From positions 558,001 to 622,000 of the forward strand of contig CAVSCF010000005.1 in NCBI GenBank assembly GCA_963726405.1: 64,000 bases of DNA. The letters run 5' to 3'. The notes below the pieces were generated by a model. It made no database searches, was not told the origin of the DNA, and saw only the letters and a program-made list of their open reading frames with translations. Positions within the stretch are counted from its first letter, which is position 1. Every line of letters begins with the position of its first letter. Source of the DNA: JAOUJD01 sp963726405. GTDB lineage: Bacteria; Pseudomonadota; Gammaproteobacteria; Burkholderiales; Burkholderiaceae_F. The position numbers and the translations under genes are program-made. This document shows, in pieces, positions 26,116 to 34,022 of the stretch.

Positions 26116-27060
26116 TCAGCGGCCGACGCCGAGCAGCGAAAGCGCCAGGGGAACCGTGACGGCCGCCAGCAGCGTCGACAGCAGCATGCTGGTCGCCACC
26201 GGCCCCTCGATTCCCTTGAACTCGCGCGCCATGAGGTACACGTTGATGCCGACGGGCAGGGCGGCGAGGAGCACGACCGCCTGCGTCTCGAGGAGCGGCA
26301 ATCCGATCGCCGATGCAATCGCCCACACGACGAGCGGCTGGCCGACGAGTTTCAGCGCCGCGATTCCCACCGCCACCTCCCATCCGGCGCGCAGCCCGTA
26401 CTGCGCCAGGCCCATGCCGAGCACGACCAGCGACATGGGGATGGCGGGCTGCGCCAGCATCACGAGCGGCGCTTCGATCGCGGCAGGCAGGCGCCAGCCG
26501 GTCAGGCCGAACGCGGAACCCGCGAGGATCGATGCGACGATCGGATTCGTGAGGACGGTCCGAAGCGTCTTGCCGAAGCCCTTCAGCGACAGCTCGCCGT
26601 GGCGCGCCCATTCCACGGAGGCCGTCACCAGCGTCCACAACGTCAGCGAATTGAAAACGAGCACGAGGCCGATCGACGGCATCGCGGCGTCGCCGAGCGC
26701 GGCCGCGGCCAGCGGGATCCCGAGGAAGACGTTGTTGGAGAAGATCCCCCCGAGGGCGAACACCGACTGACCGACGCCGTCGAGCCGGAACAGCACCCGA
26801 CCCAGTACCCGACCGATCACGAACAGCAGCAGGCAGCCGCCGAAGAACGCCACGAGCACCCGGACGTCGACCGGAGGCAGACGCGACAGGTCGCTGCCCA
26901 GTCGAAACAACAGCGCCGGCAGCGGCACCGCAAACAGGAACTTCGTCAGCGCTTCGCTGTACGACACCGGCCAGCGCCCTGACCGACCGATCAGGTAGCC
27001 GATCAGCACCAGCGCGAACAGCGGTGCGGACAGTTCGACGAGTTGGACGAAGGCGTGCAC
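26116..27060 (-). CDS. AEC family (auxin efflux carrier-like) permease
   Basis: 314 residues with ten hydrophobic membrane segments and the AEC/Mem_trans pattern: ALVLIGYLIGRSGRW near the start, GVGQSVFALGGIFSNNVFLGIPLAAAALGD in the first half, NPIVASILAGSAFGLTGWRLP and NVYLMAREFKGIEGPVATSMLLSTLLAAVTVPLALSLL at the end. It probably exports organic acids or malonate-like compounds in bacteria; the substrate is not visible. Confidence 0.85.
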   Translation of the reverse strand: MHAFVQLVELSAPLFALVLIGYLIGRSGRWPVSYSEALTKFLFAVPLPALLFRLGSDLSRLPPVDVRVLVAFFGGCLLLFVIGRVLGRVLFRLDGVGQSVFALGGIFSNNVFLGIPLAAAALGDAAMPSIGLVLVFNSLTLWTLVTASVEWARHGELSLKGFGKTLRTVLTNPIVASILAGSAFGLTGWRLPAAIEAPLVMLAQPAIPMSLVVLGMGLAQYGLRAGWEVAVGIAALKLVGQPLVVWAIASAIGLPLLETQAVVLLAALPVGINVYLMAREFKGIEGPVATSMLLSTLLAAVTVPLALSLLGVGR

Positions 27061-27168
27061 GGGACGTCAGCGGGGAGAGCGCCGGTGCAGTGTAGGACGA
27101 CGCCCCGCCGGTCCCGCCGCCGGAACGCGGCGCGCATGAGCCCCGCGGACACTTCACAGAAGACGCCG

Positions 27169-27395
27169 ATGAACGAACCATCCTCGAGCACGCGCACGCG
27201 CTGGTCGAGGAAGAGCGCTCGTTGCGCGCGAGCTCGCCCGGAGCGGAGGCGGGTGAGCGCCTCGCGAAGATCGAGGAGGAACTCGACCCGTGCCGGGACC
27301 TGCTTCGTCAGCGGCGGGCGAAGCGCGAGTTCGGCGACGACCCCGGGCAGGCATCGGCGCGCGACGCCGACACCGTCGAGGGTTACGCCGGCTGA
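27169..27395 (+). pseudogene. DUF2630 family small protein, frame broken near the start
   Basis: The frame reading ERTILEHAHALVEEERSL, then ERLAKIEEELDPCRDLLRQRRAKREFGDDP and ending DADTVEGYAG (stop 27393-27395) matches the DUF2630 pattern of short helical proteins. It has no start codon of its own; the ATG at 27169 (MNE) is one base out of frame, so a missing base at about 27172-27180 would restore a protein of about 75 residues. It could be a sequencing deletion or true decay. Function unknown. Confidence 0.7.
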
Positions 27396-27405
27396 ACGCC
27401 AGACT

Positions 27406-27825
27406 TCACTCGCCGAGCGCGTGCAGCGCGATCTCGCGCCGGTGACCGTGCAGCCGGTGCTCGTAGACGTAGAGTCCCTGCCAGGTGCCGAGGGCGAGCA
27501 CGCCGTTGTCGAAGGGAATCGACAGTTGGGTCTGCGTCAGGGTCGTGCGCACGTGCGCCGGCATGTCGTCCCGTCCTTCGGAGATGTGCTCGAACAAGGG
27601 GTCGCCGTCGGGAACCAGCCGGGCGAAGAAGCGTTCGAGGTCGCGCTGAACCTCCGGGTCCGCGTTCTCCTGGACCAGCAGGCTCGCCGAGGTGTGGCGG
27701 ATGAAGACGGTGAGCAGGCCGCTGCGCAGTCCGGCCGACGCGAGCCACACGGACACGGGCCGCGTGATCTCGACGAGACCGCGGCGCGGTGTCTGCACCT
27801 GCAGACGATGCTGTACCTGGCGCAT
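27406..27825 (-). CDS. yjbQ: YjbQ/UPF0047 family protein
   Basis: 139 residues, a compact beta-rich protein. Family signatures are GLLTVFIRHTSASLLVQENADPEV, FFARLVP and the His-containing ARVR-like loop PAHVRTTLTQTQLSIPFDNGVLALGTWQGLYVYEHR. Members have been described as thiamine phosphate synthase-like in E. coli, but the physiological role is uncertain. It converges with the DUF2630 remnant. Confidence 0.88.
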   Translation of the reverse strand: MRQVQHRLQVQTPRRGLVEITRPVSVWLASAGLRSGLLTVFIRHTSASLLVQENADPEVQRDLERFFARLVPDGDPLFEHISEGRDDMPAHVRTTLTQTQLSIPFDNGVLALGTWQGLYVYEHRLHGHRREIALHALGE

Positions 27826-27929
27826 GGGCAGAGGCTAGCAGCGCATCATCCCGTGCGCCCGGCGCGAGTCGACACACACGTCCCTGGCACGGCATTCTTC
27901 GCCCCACCTGTCGGGAATCGGAGGGTGCA

Positions 27930-28880
27930 GTGAAGGCACTGATGCAGCGCGCCTACGGGCCGGTCGAGTCGAGCGTCGCGATCGACGACGTCCCCGTGCC
28001 GGCCCCGGCCACCGGCGACGTTCGCGTGCGCGTGCGGTTCGCGGGGATCAACCCGCTCGACTGGAAACTGGTCGAGGGTCATTACCGGTGGATGTCCAAG
28101 GCCCGACCGCCGTGCGGGGTCGGGTTCGACCTCGCCGGCGAAGTGCACGAGGCGGGCGGAGGCGCGGCGCGCTTCGTTCGCGGCATGCGGGTGGCCGGAC
28201 TGATCCCCGCGTTCCAGCGGCCGCCGGGGGCCATCGCGCAATATGCGCTGGTCCCCGCCCGCCTGCTCGTCAAGGTCCCGGACCATGTTCCACTCGACCA
28301 GGCGGCTGGCCTTCCGGTCGCGGGGCTGTCGGCCCTTCGCATGTGCCGGATGGCGAGGATCGAGCGCGGCCGGCGGGTGCTGGTGCATGGTGCGGCCGGC
28401 GGCGTCGGCCACCTCGCTGTCCAGATCGCCCGCAACCTGGGCGCCGAAGTCACGGCCAGCGGCAGCGCCGCCAGCCAGACATTGCTCCGGTGGTTGCGGC
28501 CGAGCCTCGTGGTCGACCGCGCCGCGCCCGTCGCCACCTGGGGCGGACCGTTCGACGCGATTCTCGACTGCGCGTCCACGCTGACTCCGACCGACCTCCG
28601 GACGTTGCTGGCGTCGGACGGCCATTACGTCGCGACGACGCCGCGCTTTCCCCAGGTGATTGCGGATACCGTCCTGAACGTCGTGCGGAAGAGCAAGCGC
28701 AGCGTGCTCATGCTCAAGCCCGACAGCGCCGACCTGGAGCTCCTGATGAAGCAGGTCGCGGACGGGCACCTCCGCGTCGCGATCGAGCGGGTGTTCCCGC
28801 TGGCCGACGCCCCGAAGGCACTCGCCCAGTCGCGTTCGGGCCACGTGCGAGGCAAGGTGGTCGTCTCGATCGATCAGTAG
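27930..28880 (+). CDS. Quinone oxidoreductase-type medium-chain dehydrogenase (NAD(P)-dependent)
   Basis: 316 residues. The N-terminal GroES-like domain contains RVRFAGINPLDWKLVEGHYRW and GFDLAGEV; the Rossmann domain has the cofactor loop VLVHGAAGGVGHLAVQIARNLGAEV. There are no structural or catalytic zinc cysteines, so this belongs to the zinc-independent quinone oxidoreductase group. GTG start is chosen because GGAGG lies 5 bases upstream. Substrate unknown. Confidence 0.85.
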   Translation: MKALMQRAYGPVESSVAIDDVPVPAPATGDVRVRVRFAGINPLDWKLVEGHYRWMSKARPPCGVGFDLAGEVHEAGGGAARFVRGMRVAGLIPAFQRPPGAIAQYALVPARLLVKVPDHVPLDQAAGLPVAGLSALRMCRMARIERGRRVLVHGAAGGVGHLAVQIARNLGAEVTASGSAASQTLLRWLRPSLVVDRAAPVATWGGPFDAILDCASTLTPTDLRTLLASDGHYVATTPRFPQVIADTVLNVVRKSKRSVLMLKPDSADLELLMKQVADGHLRVAIERVFPLADAPKALAQSRSGHVRGKVVVSIDQ

Positions 28881-28953
28881 GCGCGCAGCGCGGCCCCGGA
28901 CTCGCCGCGGCGCCACGGCCTCTGCCTGGTCCGCGGGATTTGGCGGACGAGAG

Positions 28954-30285
28954 TTACGCAGCGCTGGGGGCGGAGACGGCGGGCTGCGTGTCCGTCTCCG
29001 CGTGCGGGGTCGGCAGAACGCGGGTGGCGCGAATGATCGCCTGTCTCCACGCGACGACGGCCAGCAGAATCGCGGTGGTGCCGGCGAAGACCAGTGCGGC
29101 ACGCAACCCGACGTGCTCGCCGAGCCAGCCGCCGATCAGCGCACCCGGTCCGGCCGGCAGCAGGATCAGCCAGCGCATCGTGCTGGTCATGCGGCCGAGC
29201 AGCGGCGCCGGCGTCACGGCCTGGCGAAGCGCGAGGAAGTTGATGAACAGGAACACCGCGCCGGTGCCGAACATGAACAGCATCAGTGCAAAGCCCGCAA
29301 CGCCGAAGGCGTTGGCCGGCATTGCGGCCAGCAGCAGCCACCCGGCGCCGCACACGGCGAAGCCCGCCACGAGCGCCGGCCCCGGACCGATGCGCCGCGC
29401 GAGACGGTGACCGACGACACTCGCCACGATGGTGCCGACGCCGAGCGCGACGTAGCTCAGGCCGACGCCTCGCTCGGACAGCCCGAGCACGCGCGTGGCG
29501 AAAAGGATCTGAACGACCAGCGCCGCGTGGTGGCACATCTGCCAGACGCCGACCGCAACCGCCATCGTCACCAGCAGGCGGTTGCCGCGGACGAAGTTCA
29601 TGCCGTCGCGCATCGCGGGCCAGAACGGGGCACGGACGGGTGAAATGTGTTCCTTCACCCGCAGCCCGCGCAGGATCGAGGCCGACACGATCAGCAGGAT
29701 GGCATCCGCGAGCAGCGCCAGCGGAGCCCCGGCGATCTTGATCAGCACGCCGGCCGCGCCCGGCCCGGCGACCTCGGCCGTCGATGACGCGAGCGCATTC
29801 TTTGCGTGCGCTTCCACCAGCCGTTCACGCGGCACCACCTGGGTCAGCACGATCTGCGCTGCGCTGCCCGCCGTGGTGTTGACGGCACCGATGGCGAAGC
29901 CGACGACGTACAGCCATTCCATCGTGAGCCATCCCATCCACCAGGCCAGTGGCACGGTGGCGACGGCAAGCGCGATGAACAATTCGCCGTAGACGTAGAT
30001 CGGGAGCTTGCGGACGCGATCGAGCCAGACGCCGGACGGCAGCGAGAACAGCACGAAGGGCACGATCTCCACCGCGGTGAGGACGCCCATCTGTGTGGGC
30101 GAGGCGTGGAGGAGCACGGCGGCCGTCAACGGCAGGGCGAGCATCGTCACCTGCGCGCCGAAGGAGGCGGTCAGGATCGAAATCCACAGGCGCCGGTACA
30201 CGGCGCCACGCAGCAAGTCGTTCGGGGCGAGGGTCAGACGCGCCTTGAGACGGCGAAAGACCCCGGCCGCGCCAAGGGCGGTCAT
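28954..30285 (-). CDS. Major facilitator superfamily transporter (MFS_3/EntS-like)
   Basis: 443 residues, twelve hydrophobic segments. N-terminal motif GAQVTMLALPLTAAVLLHASPTQMGVLTAVEIVPFVLFSLPSGVWLDR fits the EntS/multidrug efflux group, with SGVWLDRVRK as the loop 2-3 signature. Probably exports a siderophore or drug, but no genetic context supports a substrate. It is divergent from the PfkB-type kinase gene. Confidence 0.85.
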   Translation of the reverse strand: MTALGAAGVFRRLKARLTLAPNDLLRGAVYRRLWISILTASFGAQVTMLALPLTAAVLLHASPTQMGVLTAVEIVPFVLFSLPSGVWLDRVRKLPIYVYGELFIALAVATVPLAWWMGWLTMEWLYVVGFAIGAVNTTAGSAAQIVLTQVVPRERLVEAHAKNALASSTAEVAGPGAAGVLIKIAGAPLALLADAILLIVSASILRGLRVKEHISPVRAPFWPAMRDGMNFVRGNRLLVTMAVAVGVWQMCHHAALVVQILFATRVLGLSERGVGLSYVALGVGTIVASVVGHRLARRIGPGPALVAGFAVCGAGWLLLAAMPANAFGVAGFALMLFMFGTGAVFLFINFLALRQAVTPAPLLGRMTSTMRWLILLPAGPGALIGGWLGEHVGLRAALVFAGTTAILLAVVAWRQAIIRATRVLPTPHAETDTQPAVSAPSAA

Positions 30286-30486
30286 GGCTTCAACACGGGC
30301 GAGCGGGCCTACCGGCCCGGAACACCGCCGTCCAACGCGGTGCGAGGGAAATGGATGTTAGCGGTGCGGCGTCGGCGCCTCCAGCGAAACCCGACGGAAT
30401 CGGCGTAACGTCGCCCAAAGACACCGACAAGGAGGCGGACGTCGTCCGGCGCGCCCCTTGCTGCCCCGGACCCGACTCTCTCGAAC

Positions 30487-31455
30487 ATGAACGGCAACGT
30501 GCCCGACAACGTGAAACGTGAACCCATCCCCTGCGTGATCTGCGTCGGCGGCTCCGCCACGATCGACCACATCTTCCTCGTCGACGAAGTGAAGCTGCCG
30601 TCGGCGAAGATCACCGCGCGCGACTTCGTCGAAACCGGCGGCGGCATGGGTGCAAACGCCGCCGTTGCCGTGCAGCGCCTGGGCGGTCGCGCCATCTACT
30701 GGGGTCGCGTCGGCGACGACCAGACCGGAGATGAAGTGCTGTGGCTGCTGACGCACGAAGGCATCGACGTGTCCGACGTTCGCCGTCTCGCCGGCTTCCG
30801 TACGAAGATCGCCAGCATCCTCATCGACTCCCGCGGCGAGCGCCTGGCTGTCTCCGCGCAGCCCCAGGGCTACCCGCCGGACGCATCGTGGCTTCCCGTC
30901 GACCGGGTGGCGGAGGCGAATGCGGTCCTTGCCGATACCCGGTGGCCGAACGGCGCGCAGCGCCTCTTCGAGGCGGCCATGCAGTCGAAGCTGCCGAGCG
31001 TGTTCGACGGCGACGGCGGTGACCCAGGGCAAGTGGCCACCACTGCCCGGCAATGCACGCATCCGTTCTACTCGCAGCCCATGCTCGCGAGCTTCGGCTA
31101 CGGACCGCCCGAGAAGGCGCTGCCCCGCGTGTTCGGCGGCTGCAACGTCGTGACCGGCGTGACGCTGGGGGCCAGTGGCGTGATGTGGTTCGACGGCGAC
31201 CGGGTACACACGATGCCGTCGCCACGCGTGAAGGCGGTCGACACGCTCGCCGCCGGTGACACATGGCACGGGTCCCTGGCCCTGGCGCTGGCCGAAGGGA
31301 GATCGACCGAAGCGGCCATCGAGTTCGCCTCGGCCGTCGCTGCACTCAAGTGCACGCGCTTCGGCGGTCGCGCGAGCATTCCGCGACGCGACGAGTTCGA
31401 GCGCTGGTGGTCCGAGCAACGGGCCGGCGTCGCGCCGGCGCACGTTACTGAATGA
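30487..31455 (+). CDS. PfkB/ribokinase family sugar kinase
   Basis: 322 residues. The N-terminal signature is GGSATIDHIFLVDEV with ETGGGMGANAAVAVQRLGG, and the C-terminal signature contains DTLAAGDTWHGSLALALAEG with the catalytic Asp in AAGD (the family norm is GAGD). It phosphorylates a sugar or nucleoside; a lid region with the YPPDASW segment is present. Candidate subgroups are ketohexokinase or sulfofructose/fructose kinases, but there is no neighbouring pathway to decide. Its 3' end overlaps the convergent GGDEF gene by 11 bases. Confidence 0.85.
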   Translation: MNGNVPDNVKREPIPCVICVGGSATIDHIFLVDEVKLPSAKITARDFVETGGGMGANAAVAVQRLGGRAIYWGRVGDDQTGDEVLWLLTHEGIDVSDVRRLAGFRTKIASILIDSRGERLAVSAQPQGYPPDASWLPVDRVAEANAVLADTRWPNGAQRLFEAAMQSKLPSVFDGDGGDPGQVATTARQCTHPFYSQPMLASFGYGPPEKALPRVFGGCNVVTGVTLGASGVMWFDGDRVHTMPSPRVKAVDTLAAGDTWHGSLALALAEGRSTEAAIEFASAVAALKCTRFGGRASIPRRDEFERWWSEQRAGVAPAHVTE

Positions 31456-33259
31456 GTTCGCGGGCGGTGCCCGGCAAGGGCACGTGCACCATCACGCGCC
31501 CGCGCCCCTGACGCTTGGCGAGCAGCGTGCAATCGTCCGCGGCGTTCAGCAGCGCCTCACCGTTGCCAGGCGTGGTCAGCGAATCTGCGATGCCGACCGA
31601 GAAACTCGCGCCGGTCAGCACTCCGGCCCCGAGGTCGAAGCGGGTGGCGCGCCAGACTTTCAGCAACTGGTCGAGCTTCGCCCGGGCGACAGTGGCCGAC
31701 GTGCGTGGCATGAGCACGCAGAACTCCTCGCCGCCGTAGCGGCAGGCGATGTCGCTACGGCGCAGCCGCGTGCGCAGCAGCTTGCCGAAGCTCGCGAGGA
31801 CAAGGTCGCCCGCCGCGTGTCCGTAGCGGTCGTTGACTTCCTTGAAATGATCGAGATCGATCACGGCAAGGGCGAGTGGCTCGTCGTGCCGCTTCGCCAG
31901 CGCAAGCATCGGCGGCAGGACATCGTTGAGATGACGACGGTTGTACAAGCCGGTGAGAAAGTCGCGCACGGCCTGGTCCTTCAGCGCCGCCTGCAACGAT
32001 TCGACCTCGCGCATCTTTTCCGACAAGGCGCCGTTGATCGCTTCGAGATCCGCCTTCGCCCGCTCGCTCGCCTTGCGCTGCGCGTCGATCTCGTCGCGCT
32101 GCTGCCGCACCCGCAGCAGCTCGGTCTGCAGCGAGGCCGCCTGGTAGCGCCCCTTCGACGCCATCAGCGTCCGGTCCTGGTGCAGCGCCTGCCAGTGCCG
32201 CAGGTCGGCGAGCGCGCGGCCCGCATCGCCGCACTGTTCAAGGGCCACGGCGCGCGTCTGGAAGAACAGGCAACGGGCACGCAACGTCAGTCCCTCGACA
32301 GGAAGGGGTTCCGCGGCGTCGAGCACGGCAATCGCCTCGCCGCATGCACCCGACGCACGCAGCAGCTCGGCCCGCGCCACGATCAGCGCGATCGCTTCTT
32401 CGGCCAGCGTCTCCTCGCTCAGCGCCTCATCCGCGATCGCGAGCAGCTTGGCGGCCTCCTCGAGGAAGCCGGCGCGCAAGGCCGCCAGCGCCATGACAGC
32501 GCAAATCTCGACGCTGTCCGCACGTCCGGTGTCGCCGATCAGCGCCGACAGGCGGCGTACCTCTTCGATCGCCTCGGCGGCGAGGTCGAGGTCCGTGAGA
32601 CAGATGACCCGATTGAGCAGAAGCACCGCAAGCAAGTGGTTGTTGGCCATGCGGGTGCATCGCGCGATGCCTTCGTCCAGGTACTTGAGCGCCTCGTAGT
32701 AGTCGCCGAGTTGCAGGAGTTCGTGCGCGATATTGCAGAGCAGGACGACGTCGAACCCCTGGCCGCTGGCCGAGTGCGATTCGCGCAGCGCCTGGTTCAG
32801 GTACGCGAACGCTTCCGGGGAGTCGCCGCGCGACGAATAGCAGCCAGCGATCACGTTGAGCATCATGCTTCGCTCTTCGCGGTTGAGCACGCCCATCGCC
32901 TCGTTGCGCAATGCCATGACCTGGCTCAGCGGCTCGCGCACCTGGCCCCGCCGCCAATGGCAGCGCGCCTGTCCCACGAGCGCCATGATTTCGCCGCGGC
33001 GATCCCCGCTGGCGGAGAAGCAGCGCTCGGCAGCCTGCAGTTCGGACAACGCGTCAGCCGTCGCCGCGTACCGCAGACGCCAATGGCCCAGCGTCAGACG
33101 GGCCCATCCTTCCGCCGCGACATTCCCGCCGGTCCGCGCGGCCACGAGCGCCTGCTCCGCGAGCGCGAGCGAGCGTGCCGAGTCGCTGTACTGGAATTTC
33201 CACGCCTGACGGGCACGCCGAAGCGCCCCCGAGGCCGGTTGCCGCGCGCCGGAAGACAT
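31445..33259 (-). CDS. Cytoplasmic TPR-GGDEF diguanylate cyclase
   Basis: 604 residues without membrane segments or a signal peptide. The N-terminal two-thirds (about 1-390) consist of helical tetratricopeptide-like repeats (AEGWARLTLGHWRLRYAATADALSELQAAERCF, AFAYLNQALRESH, YYEALKYLDEGIARC). A coiled-coil linker (about 395-440) joins a GGDEF domain (about 441-600) with RYGGEEFCVLM, and an RxxD inhibitory site (RRSD) five residues before it. It should make c-di-GMP under product control. It lies 82 bases downstream of the DsbA/FrnE-like gene on the same strand. Confidence 0.88.
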   Translation of the reverse strand: MSSGARQPASGALRRARQAWKFQYSDSARSLALAEQALVAARTGGNVAAEGWARLTLGHWRLRYAATADALSELQAAERCFSASGDRRGEIMALVGQARCHWRRGQVREPLSQVMALRNEAMGVLNREERSMMLNVIAGCYSSRGDSPEAFAYLNQALRESHSASGQGFDVVLLCNIAHELLQLGDYYEALKYLDEGIARCTRMANNHLLAVLLLNRVICLTDLDLAAEAIEEVRRLSALIGDTGRADSVEICAVMALAALRAGFLEEAAKLLAIADEALSEETLAEEAIALIVARAELLRASGACGEAIAVLDAAEPLPVEGLTLRARCLFFQTRAVALEQCGDAGRALADLRHWQALHQDRTLMASKGRYQAASLQTELLRVRQQRDEIDAQRKASERAKADLEAINGALSEKMREVESLQAALKDQAVRDFLTGLYNRRHLNDVLPPMLALAKRHDEPLALAVIDLDHFKEVNDRYGHAAGDLVLASFGKLLRTRLRRSDIACRYGGEEFCVLMPRTSATVARAKLDQLLKVWRATRFDLGAGVLTGASFSVGIADSLTTPGNGEALLNAADDCTLLAKRQGRGRVMVHVPLPGTARELIQ

Positions 33260-33341
33260 GCACGCATTCTTCGTGGCGCGTGCAGGGCCCATCAAGCCGA
33301 AAAGAGCCGCTTTTTCGGCGCGCCGAGAGCCATAGGGATCC

Positions 33342-34022
33342 TCAAGTGGACAGCGCCTCGGCCTGCACCAGTGCATCGGCGAGGATCTCTGGAGGCTGTG
33401 CTCCGGACACCGCGAGCCGGCGGTTGAAAATGAAGAAGGGCACGCCGCTCACGCCCATCGCCCGCGTCCGCTGGTCGGCCGCCGCAATCTCCGCACGACC
33501 GGCATCCGATTCGAGGTGGGCCAGCGCCGCTGCGGCGTCGTAGCCTGCCTCGCCTGCAAGCCGGGCAAGTTCGCCGATCTCGCCGATGCGTGTTCCTTCG
33601 ACGAAGTAGGCCTTGAACAGGCGCTCGACCAGGGCGTCCGCGCACTCGGGGAGCGTCGACTGCGCCCATGCGACCAGCCGATGGGCGTCGAGCGTGTTGG
33701 GCTGGCGCTCGATCCTCTCGAACGCGAAGGGAATGCCCACGTCCCGCCCCGCCGCCTCGACGCGCGCGTAGATTTCCTGCGCGCGGTCCGCCCCGCCGAA
33801 CTTCGCTTCGAGGTAACTGCGCCGATCGACGCCACCCGCCGGGATGTCGGGATTCAGCTGGAAGGGATGCCAGCGGACCCGGGGGCGCGGCTCACCGCGC
33901 GCATCGAGGGCGGCCTCGAGCCGACGCTTGCCGATGTAGCACCACGGGCAGACGACGTCGGACACGATGTCGATCGTCGGACCGGTTTCGCTGCCTTCGC
34001 TGCGAGACGTCTCTTCGTTCAT
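33342..34022 (-). CDS. FrnE/DsbA family oxidoreductase
   Basis: 226 residues with the thioredoxin-like DsbA fold. The active-site motif CPWC is in VVCPWCYIGKRRLE, and the cis-Pro loop is GVSGVPFFIFNRRLAVSGAQPPE. There is no signal peptide, and the sequence is of the cytoplasmic FrnE/2-hydroxychromene isomerase-like group. Its ATG overlaps the kinase stop (ATGA), so it is translationally coupled to the kinase. Its substrate is unknown; the linkage to a kinase suggests a redox-linked role. Confidence 0.87.
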   Translation of the reverse strand: MNEETSRSEGSETGPTIDIVSDVVCPWCYIGKRRLEAALDARGEPRPRVRWHPFQLNPDIPAGGVDRRSYLEAKFGGADRAQEIYARVEAAGRDVGIPFAFERIERQPNTLDAHRLVAWAQSTLPECADALVERLFKAYFVEGTRIGEIGELARLAGEAGYDAAAALAHLESDAGRAEIAAADQRTRAMGVSGVPFFIFNRRLAVSGAQPPEILADALVQAEALST

